DNA of 64,000 bases from BRH-c54 sp965284565 (GCA_965284565.1 OZ260100.1:2604001-2668000); one strand, 5' to 3'. Shown: positions 16,979 through 27,302, counted from the first letter of the stretch. Notes: a model not told the origin generated them from the letters alone. Translations and numbers: made by a program.

Positions 16979-18169
16979 ATGAATGAAATTATATCTTTAA
17001 TAAAGCAAAAAGCTGCTGCATATAAAAATGAAGTAATTGCCATTAGAAGACATTTGCATCAACACCCAGAACTGTCATTTAATGAATACAATACAGCTGA
17101 ATTTATTTGTCAAAAATTAACAGAATATAAAGTTGAGTTTCAAAAAGAAATTGTGAAAACAGGCGTAGTAGCTTTAATTAAAGGGAAGAACCCTGAAAAA
17201 AAAGTAATTGCCTTAAGAGGGGATATTGATGCACTTCCTATACAAGAAGAAAACGAAGTAGATTATTGTTCTAAAAATGCAGGTGTAATGCATGCTTGCG
17301 GACACGATGTCCATACTGCCTCCTTATTAGGAGTTATAAAAATACTATCAGAACTTACCGATAAATTTGAAGGAACAATAAAATGTATTTTTCAGCCTGG
17401 TGAAGAAAAATTACCAGGAGGAGCTTCTTTAATGATTAAAGAAGGCGTGCTTAAAAACCCTAGTCCTACTGCTATTTTCGGACAACATGTTTATCCACAA
17501 TTAACTGCTGGAAAAGTAGGTTTCCGTAAAGGCATGTACATGGCCTCTACCGATGAGTTATACTTAACGGTTATTGGTAAAGGCGGACATGCAGCTTTGC
17601 CTCATTTGAATATAGACCCAATAATGATAACAGCACAAATTCTAACAGCATTGCAGCAGGTGGTAAGTAGGGCTTCAAATCCTGTAGTACCTTCTGTATT
17701 GTCTTTCGGAAAAATTCAAGCTAATGGAGCTACTAATATTATTCCCGATAAAGTTTATTTAGAAGGTACTTTTAGAACCATGGATGAGCAATGGAGAGCA
17801 ATAGCTCATGAAAAAATAACAACCATTGCTCAACAAACAGCAATAGCAATGGGAGGGAAGTGCGAAGTAGAAATTAGAAAAGGCTATCCTTTTTTGGTGA
17901 ATGATGAGGAACTTACAACAAAAGCACAAGAAGCTGCCGAACTTTTTTTAGGAAAAGATAATGTGGTGGACTTAGATGTAAGAATGACAGCAGAAGATTT
18001 TGCTTATTATTCGCAAGAAATGCCGGCTTGTTTTTACCGCTTAGGCACTGCTTTTAAAGACAAACCCAATTCTGGTCTGCATACACCATCTTTTAATATT
18101 GATGAAGCTGCTATAGAAACAAGTATAGGTTTAATGAGTTGGTTAGCAGTTAATGAGTTAGTAGGTTAA
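16979..18169 (+). CDS. M20-family amidohydrolase (N-acyl-amino acid/hippurate hydrolase type)
   Basis: A 396-residue cytosolic metallopeptidase-like enzyme. Metal ligands are visible in MHACGHDVHTASLLG and QPGEEKLPGGA, and a lid domain begins near GKGGHAALPH. RMTAEDFAYYSQEMP supplies the late conserved block with GLHTPSF. The family removes acyl groups from N-acyl amino acids; the exact substrate is unclear. The gene begins 3 bases after the TolB-like gene and so shares its transcript. Its stop overlaps the convergent nadC stop by 4 bases (TTAA). Confidence 0.92.
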   Translation: MNEIISLIKQKAAAYKNEVIAIRRHLHQHPELSFNEYNTAEFICQKLTEYKVEFQKEIVKTGVVALIKGKNPEKKVIALRGDIDALPIQEENEVDYCSKNAGVMHACGHDVHTASLLGVIKILSELTDKFEGTIKCIFQPGEEKLPGGASLMIKEGVLKNPSPTAIFGQHVYPQLTAGKVGFRKGMYMASTDELYLTVIGKGGHAALPHLNIDPIMITAQILTALQQVVSRASNPVVPSVLSFGKIQANGATNIIPDKVYLEGTFRTMDEQWRAIAHEKITTIAQQTAIAMGGKCEVEIRKGYPFLVNDEELTTKAQEAAELFLGKDNVVDLDVRMTAEDFAYYSQEMPACFYRLGTAFKDKPNSGLHTPSFNIDEAAIETSIGLMSWLAVNELVG

Positions 18170-18999
18170 ATCACCTTCAAACTCAAATCCAAGCTATTTA
18201 TTTGATGGGTTAAAGCCCCTACGGAGATGAAATCTACTCCACAAGCAGCATACTCTCTAATAGTCGTTTCGGTAATACCGCCAGAAGCTTCCGTTTTATA
18301 TTTTCCGTTAATCTTTTTTACAGCAGTTCGCATGTCTTCAAAAGAAAAATTATCCAACATAATAATATCCACATGGCCTACCACTAAAATTTCATCTAAC
18401 TCCTTTAAATTACGAGCTTCAATTTCTATTTTTAAGTCTAGGCTGTTTTCTTTAAGATAAGTATTGGTTTTGTTAATGGCAGCTGCAATTCCACCTGCAA
18501 AATCAATGTGGTTATCTTTAATCATAATCATATCGTACAACCCCATGCGGTGATTTTGTCCACCACCAATTTTTACTGCCATTTTCTCGATTAAACGTAA
18601 GCCAGGAGTGGTTTTTCTGGTATCTAATACTTTCGTATTAAAACCTTCAATTAGTTGTGTATAATGATTGGTTTTAGTGGCGATACCACTCATGCGTTGC
18701 ATAAAGTTTAAGACAATACGCTCAGCTTTTAATATAGACTGATTGTTACCTTCGATGGTGAAAGCGATATCTCCGGGAGAAATAAAATCTCCATCTTTTA
18801 AAATAGAATTAAAAACTAAACTTTCATCAATTTGTTGGAAAACCATTTTGGCTACTTCCATACCAGCTAAAACACCTTTTTCTTTTACTAAAAGTTGAGC
18901 TTTTCCCGTAGCATTAGCAGGAATGCATGATAAAGAAGTGTAATCGCCTCTGCCAATATCTTCGGCAATAGCCATTTCAATTAAATTGTTAATATCCAT
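18166..18999 (-). CDS. nadC: NadC, nicotinate-nucleotide diphosphorylase (carboxylating)
   Basis: A 277-residue enzyme of normal length that converts quinolinate and PRPP to nicotinate mononucleotide in NAD synthesis. Motifs: AEDIGRGDYTS at the N-terminus; MQRMSGIATKT; DTRKTTPGLR, then EKMAVKIGGGQNHRMGLYD with quinolinate-binding Arg/Lys/His residues; IKDNHI; and SGGITETTIREYA near the end. It overlaps the convergent M20 gene by 4 bases. The DUF4783 gene lies just upstream on the same strand (22-base gap) and may be co-transcribed. No nadA or nadB is in the window. Confidence 0.96.
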   Translation of the reverse strand: MDINNLIEMAIAEDIGRGDYTSLSCIPANATGKAQLLVKEKGVLAGMEVAKMVFQQIDESLVFNSILKDGDFISPGDIAFTIEGNNQSILKAERIVLNFMQRMSGIATKTNHYTQLIEGFNTKVLDTRKTTPGLRLIEKMAVKIGGGQNHRMGLYDMIMIKDNHIDFAGGIAAAINKTNTYLKENSLDLKIEIEARNLKELDEILVVGHVDIIMLDNFSFEDMRTAVKKINGKYKTEASGGITETTIREYAACGVDFISVGALTHQINSLDLSLKVI

Positions 19000-19021
19000 T
19001 AAAGTAAAATGTTTTGATTTT

Positions 19022-19420
19022 TTATTCGTCAGATTCTATTCTTAGCTCAAGAATAACAATATTAGTTCCATTTTCTTGGTAAAGAATGTAGGTTCTGAAC
19101 ACTCCATTTGAAGTAACTAAATTACCAATAGAATATAAAGTGTTGTTTTTAGACTCGCCATCATGAACCACTTTAAAATCGCTGGGTTTATTAGCGGTAA
19201 AAAAGTTTTTAAGAATAATTTCAGCTTGAGCTTTGCTGAAAACACCTTCATTTTTAGGGAGGGTTAAATCAACCGTATTGTTAAAAAAACTTGCTATGGC
19301 AGCAGCATTACCATTTTTTAAGGCTTTTGCAATATTTTCGTTGATAATAGGGTTTACAAATGCTGTAAGAGCAACAAATAAAGTGATAATGAGTAGTGAT
19401 TTTTTCATTAGTTGTTTCAT
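19022..19420 (-). CDS. DUF4783 domain exported protein
   Basis: A small exported protein typical of Bacteroidota. The open frame extends up to a TTG at 19447, but the ATG at about 19420 (MKQLMKKSLLIITLF) gives a normal signal peptide and is preferred; a second ATG four codons later is also possible. The mature domain (NIAKALKNGNAAAIASFF, VDLTLPKNEGVFSKAQAE, LKNFFTANKPSDFKVVHDG) has the NTF2-like look of DUF4783. Its role is unknown. It lies 22 bases upstream of nadC and is divergent from rlmH. Confidence 0.8.
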   Translation of the reverse strand: MKQLMKKSLLIITLFVALTAFVNPIINENIAKALKNGNAAAIASFFNNTVDLTLPKNEGVFSKAQAEIILKNFFTANKPSDFKVVHDGESKNNTLYSIGNLVTSNGVFRTYILYQENGTNIVILELRIESDE

Positions 19421-19516
19421 GTGTTTTTGTTTTTCAAAAGTCAGCAAAAACTAAGCCATTAAACCATAGCTATATTTTATAGAAACAAATGTAAATTAAT
19501 TTTTTAATTTAGCCTC

Positions 19517-19987
19517 ATGAAGATTAAATTAATTGCAATAGGCAAAACAGACGAGACTTATTTAAAAGAAGGTATAGACAAGTATTTAGGAAGATTAAAG
19601 CATTATATTCAGTTTGAATTTATTATTGTTAATGATGTAAAATTGGGTAAAAAAAGTAATGTTGAAGTGCAAAAAGAATTGGAAGGTAAGGCTATTTTAG
19701 AAAAAATCACTACTAATGAAGTCGTTATTTTATTAGATGAAAATGGAAAAGAGTTTAATTCTATAGGATTCTCGAATTTTATGCAAAAAGCACTAAATGC
19801 AGGTACTAACATGGTTTTTGTAATTGGCGGACCTTATGGTTTTTCAGAAGCCATGTATCAACGTGCAAGTGCTAAAATTGCCTTATCTAAACTTACTTTT
19901 TCGCACCAAATGGTAAGGTTGTTTTTTGTAGAGCAATTGTACAGGGCTTTTACCATTATTAATGGAGAAAAGTATCATCATGTTTAA
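19517..19987 (+). CDS. rlmH: RlmH, 23S rRNA pseudouridine-1915 N3-methyltransferase
   Basis: A 156-residue SPOUT methyltransferase of full family length. The N-terminus (MKIKLIAIGKTDETYLKEGI) and the SAM-binding knot (VFVIGGPYGFSEAMYQRA) are both typical, as are the final blocks LTFSHQMVRLFFVEQLYRA and KYHHV. It methylates Psi1915 in helix 69 of 23S rRNA in the assembled ribosome. It is divergent from the DUF4783 gene and ends 12 bases before the convergent glycosyltransferase. Confidence 0.96.
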   Translation: MKIKLIAIGKTDETYLKEGIDKYLGRLKHYIQFEFIIVNDVKLGKKSNVEVQKELEGKAILEKITTNEVVILLDENGKEFNSIGFSNFMQKALNAGTNMVFVIGGPYGFSEAMYQRASAKIALSKLTFSHQMVRLFFVEQLYRAFTIINGEKYHHV

Positions 19988-19999
19988 TAGGATGTTTTT

Positions 20000-20755
20000 T
20001 TACTTCTTCAAAAACTGACTTAATTTAGAAATAGGTTTAAGAATTAAAGTAAAAGGATGGGGTTTTAAGCCATTTACTAGCCAAGCTTTTTTATCTTCTC
20101 GGTTAGCTCTAATACGATTTTTAAAACTAGCATTACTAACACCTCCAACACGCATTTTAACAATTACTCTTGGCAAATAAGTTAATGAAATTTCGTATTT
20201 ATGAATAAAACGAAGCATCAATTCGTAATCGGCAGCAGAAGTAAAATTAAGGTTGAACTTGCCATATCGTTGATAGATTTCCTTTTTGACAAAAAAAGTA
20301 GGATGGGGAGGCATCCAACCTTTTAAGAACATGCCTTTTTTATATTCATTGGATTTCCAAAGACGAGTTATTTTGTTGGTGTTTTCGTTATCAACATAAT
20401 TCAAATCAGCATAAAGTCCATCAGCATTTGTCTTTTGGAGTTGATTTACTACATCTTCAATCACATTATTGTCAGTATAAAAATCATCAGAATTTAAATT
20501 TCCTATAATTTCACCGGTAGCCAAATCAATTCCTTTGTTAATAGCATCATAAATACCCTTGTCTTTTTCAGAAATAATAAGTGAAATCTTGTTTTTGTAT
20601 ATATTTATTATGGAAAGTGTTGTGTCAGAAGATTTACCATCAACAACAATATATTCTATATTTTCATAAGTTTGATTAATTACTGATTGAATGGTATCTT
20701 CAATAGTTTTTTCGCTATTGTAACAAACGGTTATGATAGAAATTTTTGGTTGCAT
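20000..20755 (-). CDS. Family 2 glycosyltransferase, 251 aa
   Basis: A GT-A fold enzyme of the WcaA-like group. The N-terminus ISIITVCYNSEKTIEDTI with SVINQTYENIEYIVVDGKSS is the nucleotide-sugar binding part, and NLNSDDF (about residue 92) provides the DxD-like metal motif. The C-terminal half contains WMPPHPTFFVKKEIY, common in transferases of polysaccharide clusters. It probably adds one sugar to a surface glycan at the cytoplasmic face; acceptor and donor are unknown. It stands alone here, so it may be an orphan of a surface-polysaccharide locus. Confidence 0.88.
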   Translation of the reverse strand: MQPKISIITVCYNSEKTIEDTIQSVINQTYENIEYIVVDGKSSDTTLSIINIYKNKISLIISEKDKGIYDAINKGIDLATGEIIGNLNSDDFYTDNNVIEDVVNQLQKTNADGLYADLNYVDNENTNKITRLWKSNEYKKGMFLKGWMPPHPTFFVKKEIYQRYGKFNLNFTSAADYELMLRFIHKYEISLTYLPRVIVKMRVGGVSNASFKNRIRANREDKKAWLVNGLKPHPFTLILKPISKLSQFLKK

Positions 20756-20950
20756 TAAGACAAATGTACATCTTTTTAATAATAAAGCGATTGATTGAAT
20801 AATTTAACATTTTATCAACAATTTGTTAATAACTATTAGAGATGAAAGTGTCGAACAAAAGCTTATTTTGATTATTATGAAGTAATTTTGAAAATATTAT
20901 TCTTTATCTAGAATTATTAATAAATCGAATATTAATTAAAAATTATATCT
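20756..20950. promoter_or_regulatory. Upstream region of the large adhesin, with a -7-like box
   Basis: The gap between the divergent glycosyltransferase and the adhesin holds TAATTTTG at 20883-20890, matching the Bacteroidota TAnnTTTG -7 box, 60 bases before the adhesin ATG. No well-placed -33 TTTG is evident, so the assignment is weak. Confidence 0.3.
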
Positions 20951-23900
20951 ATGAAAAAATTTACAATGTTTATGGCTTTTCTCTTACTAATAAGTTGGCA
21001 AGGGATGGCTCAATTTAGCGAAAGTTTTGAAGGATCAGGAATTCCTACCGGATGGACAGTAATTAATAATGGAGATGCTAACACTTGGTACTTTACAACA
21101 CCTGGTACAGGTACAGCAAATAGTGGAACTCAAGTAGCAAGAATTGATTATGATGCTAACGTTGCTCATGATGATTATTTAATTACATCACAAATTGCAG
21201 TTACAGATTTAGTTTCTGACAGAGTAACTTTTTATGCGAAAAGCAGAAGTGCTACTTTTCCTGAAGATTTTAATGTGTTAATTTCTACAACGGGAACTAA
21301 TGCAGGTGATTTTACAATTGATTTGGCTGGTTCTTTACAAACAGCACCATCAACATGGACGATGTATCAATATGATTTGTCAGCTTATGAAGGACAAAAT
21401 ATTTACATTGCTATACAAGCAGTGTCGTTAAATGAATGGGAGCTATATATAGATGATTTCACTATTGATGGTAATCCTAATCTTGCTTGCCCGGATCCAT
21501 CAGCTTTAACCGCTTCTAATTTTACAGCAACTTCTGCTGATTTAGCTTGGACAGAAAATGGGTCAGCTACTTCTTGGGATATTGAATGGGGAACAGCAGG
21601 TTTTACTCCAACTGGTACCCCAACTATTGTAGGAACAACTACTAACCCTCATAACTTAACTGGTTTAACAGCACAAACTTCTTATGATTATTATGTAAGA
21701 GCTGATTGTGCTGGAAATGGAGTTAGTGCTTGGGTTGGTCCATTTACTTTTACAACCCCTTGTACTGTTCAATTAGCTGGTACTTATACTATTGGTACGG
21801 CAGGGAATTATACTACTTTTACAGATGCAGTAAACGCATTGTCTTGTGGTATTTCTGCACCAGTTATTTTTAATGTTTTAGCAGGTTCAGGTCCTTTTAA
21901 CGAACAAATCACGCTTACTCCTGTAATTGGAGCAAGTGCTACTAACACCATTACTTTTAACGGAAATGGAGAAACTATTACCTTTTCAACATCAACTTCA
22001 CCTAATAATTACATAATTCGTTTAGACGGTGCTGATTATATTACTTTTGATAACTTAAATGTAGTTTCTCAATCAACTACTAGCAATTTTGGTATTCATC
22101 TTACTAATGATGCAGACTTTAATACGATAAACAATTGTACTGTTGATTTATCTTCTACATTCTCGAGTACAGGAACTACCAATGCTGGTATAGTTGTTTC
22201 TGGTACGTTAGATGGAGCAACTGATGCAGGTACTTCAGGTACAGATAATACTTTTACTAACAATACTATTATTGGAGGTTATTATGGTATTACTATAAAT
22301 GGAGTGTCTTCAAGTGTTAATTCTTTAAACAATACAATTACTAATAATAATATTCAGAATTATTATACTTATGGTTTATATTTTAGAAATATCTCTAATT
22401 CTACTATTAGTAATAATGAAATGTCAAGAATGACCAGATCACCTTTGGGCTCTTTTTATGGAATTTATTTTATAACTAGTGGAGAGAACAACCTTATTGA
22501 AGCTAATGAAATTCATGATGCTTTTACAGGTGTTGGAGGAGCTTCAACAAGCTTAGCTTATCCAATTTTTCATAGTTCGGTTGATGCAACTGTTGGAAAT
22601 GAAAATAAGGTAGTTAATAATTTAATTTACAATATTAACACTAATGGAACTATTTATGGTATATATAATTCTGGTAGTGATGGTGTACATTATTATCACA
22701 ATACTATATCTATAGATGATGCTGCTTCAACTGGTGGAACTACTAGAGGGTTTTATCAGACGACTACTGCTTCGGGTATTGAATTTAAAAATAACATTGT
22801 TACAGTTACTAAAGGTGGCACAGGAACTAAATACTGTATCTATTTTGGTTCTACAACTTCTACCATAACAAGTGACAATAATGTTTTTTATATTAATGCA
22901 CCAGCAGGAACAAATAATTTAGGTTATTATTCTGCAGCTCAAACTACATTAGTAGATTGGCAAACAGCATCAACTCAAGATGCTAGTTCATCTGATGCAG
23001 ATCCTATTTATGCTAATATTTTATCTAACGATTTAACACCAACTAATACGGCTATTGATGGAATAGCAGATGCTACAGTTGGTGTCGCTAATGACTTTTA
23101 TGGTATTGCTAGAGCAGCAACTCCAGATCCTGGTGCCATAGAGTTTACACCACCGGCATGTGCCCAACCATCAAGTTTAGTAGTAACAAATATTACTAAT
23201 TCTTCTGCTGATTTAGGCTGGACAGAAAATGGAACAGCAACTATTTGGGATATAGAGTGGGGAGCAGCTGGGTTTACACCAACAGGAACGCCAACTATAG
23301 TAGGAACTACCACTAATCCTCACAACATTACAGGGTTGACAGACTTAACAACGTATGATTTTTATGTAAGAGCTGATTGTGGAGGAACAGAAAGCGGATG
23401 GTCAGGACCATTTAGTTTTACTACAACTTGTGGAACTCCTTTAGCAGGAAATTATACTATCGGTGCTGCTGGAACTTACCCAACATTTACAGATGCTGTA
23501 AATGCCTTATTGGCTTGTGGTATTTCTGCACCAGTTGTATTTGATGTGTTAACAGGCTCAGGTCCTTATAACGAACAAGTAACTATTACTCCTATAACAG
23601 GAGCAAGTGCTACTAATACCATTACTTTTAACGGAAATGGAGAAACTATTACCTCTACAACAGCTACAGGAAGTCGTTCGTTGATTTTATTAGATGGAGC
23701 AAAACATTTTACCATTAATGATTTGGTATTGCTGCCTCAATCAACAACCAATAACTTTACTGTTCAACTTACAAATGGTGCTGACTCTAATACTGTAAAT
23801 AATTGTACAATTGATTTATCATCAACTATTGGTAGTACATCTACTACTAACGCAGGTATTGTTATTTCAGGAAGTTTAACTAGTGCTACTTCATCTACTC

Positions 23901-26900
23901 AGCCTACTGGAAATTACAACACTATTACTAATAATACAGTAATTGGGGGATACTATGCTATTGCTCTTTCAGGAGCTAATAACAATGTTATTAGTAATAA
24001 TGATGTTCAAGACTTTTACACTTATGGCGTTTACCATAATGTAGCTAATAACAATGAAGTTAGAAATAACGCTATTAGTCGTCCAAACAGAACAAGTGTT
24101 ATTACATTTAATGGTATATATTATACAGGAAGTGGAGAAAATAATTTAGCGGAAGCTAATGAAATTTTTAACCCGATGGGAGGAGATCCTACAGGTACAT
24201 CTTCTATTTACCCTATTTATCACACAGGAGTTGATGCTACAGTAGGTAATGAAAACAAGGTAGTCAATAACATTATCCATTCTATAAATGGTAATGGAAC
24301 TATCTATGGATTTTATAATTCAAGTAGTGATGGAGTATTCTATTACCACAATACTGTGTCGTTAGATGATGCTAGTGCTACAGCAGGAACCACTAGAGGG
24401 TTTTATCAAACTACAACAGCTTCTGGTATCGAGTTTAAAAATAATATTATAACAGTTGCTAGAGGTGGTACAGGTACTAAATACTGTATCTATTTTAATG
24501 CTACGGGTTCTACTATTGCTAGTAATAATAATGTTTTCTACATTAACGCACCTGCTGGAACCAATAATTTAGGATATTCCGGTGGAGCTCAAGCTACATT
24601 AGTAGATTGGCAAACTGCAACATCTCAAGATGCCAACTCATTTGATGCAGATCCTTTATATGTTAATATATTAGCTAATGATTTAACACCAAGTAACGGA
24701 ACTATTGATGGAATAGCAGATGCTACAGTTGGTGTAATTAATGATTTTTATGGTACTGCAAGAGCAGCAACTCCAGATCCCGGGGCTATTGAATTTATGC
24801 CTCCTGCTTGTCCACAACCTTCTGCTCTAAATGTAATTAACATGACATATACAACAGCAGATTTAGGTTGGACAGAAAATGGTTCAGCTACTACATGGGA
24901 TATAGAGTGGGGAACTGCAGGATTTACCCCGACAGGAACTCCAACTATTGTAGGAACAACCACTAATCCTCATAACTTAACAGGGTTAACAGCCAATACT
25001 TCTTATGATTTTTATGTAAGAGCTGATTGTGGTGGTAGTGGCACTAGTACTTGGGCTGGTCCTTTTACATTCTTTACAGGTTATTGTACTCCATCAAGTA
25101 GCTCATCCTCAACTTACGTAGATAATTTTATTACAATAGGAGGTTCTGTAAACATTTCTAATTTAGCTACAGGTTTTGCTACAGGAGGATATTTAGATGC
25201 TACAGCAACTCATTATGTTGAAAGTTATCCAAATGGTAGCTTCGATTTTAATGCAGAAATTGTAGGTGGTACTGTAGGTTTTTCAATATGGATAGACTGG
25301 AATAATGATTTAGTATTTGATAACTCAACAGAGAAATTTTTTAATACTACTGCTTATGGTAATGGACCGTTTACTGGAACTATTAATGTGCCTTCAGGTG
25401 CAAGTTTAGGTAACTATACCATGAGAATTGCAACTGATTGGAACTCAAATAATCCATCAGATCCATGTGCAGCAAGACCAAGAGCTGAATTTGAAGACTA
25501 TACAATAACTTTAGTTGCTCCTCCTGCTTGTCCACAACCTTCTGCTCTAAATGTAACTAACATGACAGCTACAACAGCAGATTTAGGTTGGACAGAAAAT
25601 GGTACTGCAACTACTTGGGACATAGAGTGGGGTACAACTGGATTTACTCCAACAGGAACACCAACCATAGTAGGAACAACCACAAACCCCCATAATTTAA
25701 CAGGATTAACAGCACAAACTTCTTACGATTTTTATGTAAGAGCAATGTGTAGTGCTTCCGACTCAAGTGCTTGGGTAGGTCCATTTACTTTTTCAACTCC
25801 ATGTGCAGTTATAACTCCTATTCACACAGAACCTTTTAATACTTTTCTTCCTAATGTATGCTGGAACGAAGCTGATGGTGGGGATTTAAATACAGGCCCA
25901 ACTTCTATAGGTTCATCTCCTTGGACATCAAGTACTGCTATAGGAAATACAGCAAAAATTAATTTATATACAGATTCAAGAAGTGATTGGATTTTATCAC
26001 CTTATTTTGATTTGTCTGCAGGAGGGTACGAGATAGTATTAGATGTGGCAGTTACCGATTGGAATGGGTCAACTTCTGATGTAATGGGATCAGACGATTC
26101 TGTAAGAGTTGTATATACAGAAGATGGTTTAACATGGAATACATTGATGGTATTTACGGCAGCAGACAATTTGTCAAATTCATTAACAACATTCAATACG
26201 TTAATTCCTTCAGTTGCTAACAATGTTCAATTTGGAATTTTGGCAACAGATGGCCCTGTTAATGATATAGAAGATTATGATTTTCATATTGATAATTTTA
26301 TTATAAGATTACCTGTAATTACTTGTTCAGATCCTTCTAATTTAACTGCATTTAACATCCAACCAACATCTGCTATGTTAGATTGGACAGAAAATGGAAC
26401 AGCTACTAACTGGAATATTGAGTGGGATGTAACTGGATTCACTTTAGGAACAGGAAACCCTCAAGCAGTAGCTGCTAAGCCTTATTTACTACAAGGTTTA
26501 ATCGCAGGGTCTGCTTATGATTATTATGTTCAAGCTGATTGTGGATTAGGAGATACTAGTAATTGGGTTGGACCGTTTACTTTTACAACACCTCCTTGTA
26601 TGCCTATTGTTGTAGATTTAGGTTTAGATACAACAGTATGTTCTAAAGACAGCATTTTACTTGATGCAGGTGCGGGTGGTAATTATACCTACTCTTGGTC
26701 AACAGGGGGGACAGCTCAAACGGAGTTGATAGATACAACTTTAATGGGAGGTAATGGAACTTATAACATCTCTGTAACGGTTACTGATGTTGTTTCAGGT
26801 TGTATTTATACAGACGATATAAACATTACGTTCCAGTTATGTGTTAATATTGATGAGTTGAGCAATGAAAATGCAATTTTAATTTATCCTAACCCAACCA

Positions 26901-27115
26901 ATGGATTACTTAATGTTATGATTAATGAATCTACTACTAATACTACATTAACCATTGTTGATGTTCAAGGTAAAATTGTTTATAATAAAAACAATTTCAC
27001 TAACTCAACAAGTTTAGTAGAAACTATTGATTTAAGTGGAAACGATAAAGGTATATACTTTATAACATTAACCACAGATAAAACAACTGTTGTTAAAAAA
27101 GTAATCCTCCATTAA
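20951..27115 (+). CDS. Giant modular T9SS-secreted adhesin, 2054 aa
   Basis: Modules in order (approximate residues): signal peptide 1-20; cleaved-adhesin/choice-of-anchor J 21-176; FN3 178-270; right-handed beta-helix 275-735; FN3 736-827; beta-helix 830-1283; FN3 1284-1377; GEVED domain 1378-1520 (IWIDWNNDLVFDNSTEKFF, RAEFEDYTITL); FN3 1525-1617; second adhesin domain 1620-1790; FN3 1792-1880; PKD-like 1885-1965; type A sorting domain ~1975-2054 (LIYPNPTNGLLNVMI, GIYFITLTTDKTTVVKKVIL). The FN3 units share the 15-residue block TGTPTIVGTTTNPHN in four of five copies. It should be exported by T9SS and displayed or released, probably binding glycans or surfaces. It is monocistronic with its own terminator. 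Confidence 0.93.
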   Translation: MKKFTMFMAFLLLISWQGMAQFSESFEGSGIPTGWTVINNGDANTWYFTTPGTGTANSGTQVARIDYDANVAHDDYLITSQIAVTDLVSDRVTFYAKSRSATFPEDFNVLISTTGTNAGDFTIDLAGSLQTAPSTWTMYQYDLSAYEGQNIYIAIQAVSLNEWELYIDDFTIDGNPNLACPDPSALTASNFTATSADLAWTENGSATSWDIEWGTAGFTPTGTPTIVGTTTNPHNLTGLTAQTSYDYYVRADCAGNGVSAWVGPFTFTTPCTVQLAGTYTIGTAGNYTTFTDAVNALSCGISAPVIFNVLAGSGPFNEQITLTPVIGASATNTITFNGNGETITFSTSTSPNNYIIRLDGADYITFDNLNVVSQSTTSNFGIHLTNDADFNTINNCTVDLSSTFSSTGTTNAGIVVSGTLDGATDAGTSGTDNTFTNNTIIGGYYGITINGVSSSVNSLNNTITNNNIQNYYTYGLYFRNISNSTISNNEMSRMTRSPLGSFYGIYFITSGENNLIEANEIHDAFTGVGGASTSLAYPIFHSSVDATVGNENKVVNNLIYNINTNGTIYGIYNSGSDGVHYYHNTISIDDAASTGGTTRGFYQTTTASGIEFKNNIVTVTKGGTGTKYCIYFGSTTSTITSDNNVFYINAPAGTNNLGYYSAAQTTLVDWQTASTQDASSSDADPIYANILSNDLTPTNTAIDGIADATVGVANDFYGIARAATPDPGAIEFTPPACAQPSSLVVTNITNSSADLGWTENGTATIWDIEWGAAGFTPTGTPTIVGTTTNPHNITGLTDLTTYDFYVRADCGGTESGWSGPFSFTTTCGTPLAGNYTIGAAGTYPTFTDAVNALLACGISAPVVFDVLTGSGPYNEQVTITPITGASATNTITFNGNGETITSTTATGSRSLILLDGAKHFTINDLVLLPQSTTNNFTVQLTNGADSNTVNNCTIDLSSTIGSTSTTNAGIVISGSLTSATSSTQPTGNYNTITNNTVIGGYYAIALSGANNNVISNNDVQDFYTYGVYHNVANNNEVRNNAISRPNRTSVITFNGIYYTGSGENNLAEANEIFNPMGGDPTGTSSIYPIYHTGVDATVGNENKVVNNIIHSINGNGTIYGFYNSSSDGVFYYHNTVSLDDASATAGTTRGFYQTTTASGIEFKNNIITVARGGTGTKYCIYFNATGSTIASNNNVFYINAPAGTNNLGYSGGAQATLVDWQTATSQDANSFDADPLYVNILANDLTPSNGTIDGIADATVGVINDFYGTARAATPDPGAIEFMPPACPQPSALNVINMTYTTADLGWTENGSATTWDIEWGTAGFTPTGTPTIVGTTTNPHNLTGLTANTSYDFYVRADCGGSGTSTWAGPFTFFTGYCTPSSSSSSTYVDNFITIGGSVNISNLATGFATGGYLDATATHYVESYPNGSFDFNAEIVGGTVGFSIWIDWNNDLVFDNSTEKFFNTTAYGNGPFTGTINVPSGASLGNYTMRIATDWNSNNPSDPCAARPRAEFEDYTITLVAPPACPQPSALNVTNMTATTADLGWTENGTATTWDIEWGTTGFTPTGTPTIVGTTTNPHNLTGLTAQTSYDFYVRAMCSASDSSAWVGPFTFSTPCAVITPIHTEPFNTFLPNVCWNEADGGDLNTGPTSIGSSPWTSSTAIGNTAKINLYTDSRSDWILSPYFDLSAGGYEIVLDVAVTDWNGSTSDVMGSDDSVRVVYTEDGLTWNTLMVFTAADNLSNSLTTFNTLIPSVANNVQFGILATDGPVNDIEDYDFHIDNFIIRLPVITCSDPSNLTAFNIQPTSAMLDWTENGTATNWNIEWDVTGFTLGTGNPQAVAAKPYLLQGLIAGSAYDYYVQADCGLGDTSNWVGPFTFTTPPCMPIVVDLGLDTTVCSKDSILLDAGAGGNYTYSWSTGGTAQTELIDTTLMGGNGTYNISVTVTDVVSGCIYTDDINITFQLCVNIDELSNENAILIYPNPTNGLLNVMINESTTNTTLTIVDVQGKIVYNKNNFTNSTSLVETIDLSGNDKGIYFITLTTDKTTVVKKVILH
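21487..25800 (+). repeat. Intragenic duplicated modules (FN3 plus beta-helix)
   Basis: FN3 modules begin near 21487, 23158, 24802 and 25524. The first two are each followed by a beta-helix module, giving a repeat period of about 1.65 kb. Within the helix modules, near-identical stretches occur around 21939 and 23604 (GASATNTITFNGNGETIT), 22740 and 24390 (GTTRGFYQTTTASGIEFKNN), and 23055 and 24709 (DGIADATVGV). Confidence 0.75.
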
Positions 27116-27136
27116 TAACTTTTAAAAGTTAAACTT

Positions 27137-27170
27137 AAAAGCAGCTTTCAATTTGAAAGCTGCTTTTTTT
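27137..27170 (+). terminator. Rho-independent terminator of the adhesin gene
   Basis: AAAAGCAGCTTTC and GAAAGCTGCTTTT form a 13-bp stem with a 5-base loop and end in a T-run. It lies 21 bases after the adhesin stop codon. Confidence 0.88.
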
Positions 27171-27276
27171 ATAACATAATAATTGGTGTAAAGTATTGGT
27201 ATTCAAAAAGTAAAGTACTATTCAAAATTTAATGAATTTATATTTCATTAAATCCTATTAATATCAAAAACAAGTC

Positions 27277-27284
27277 TATTTTTG
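27277..27284 (+). promoter_or_regulatory. -7 box candidate for typA
   Basis: TATTTTTG matches TAnnTTTG and lies 18 bases before the typA ATG. The -33 region has no clear TTTG, so this is tentative. Confidence 0.35.
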
Positions 27285-27302
27285 CAGCCTTAAAAAATAT
27301 AT

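Noticed and set aside
23098..25683. Antisense ORFs that resemble one another (MVVPTIVGVPVGVNP-type)
   Set aside because: They are reverse-strand shadows of the repeated FN3 modules of the adhesin; their similarity follows from the repeat, not from coding.
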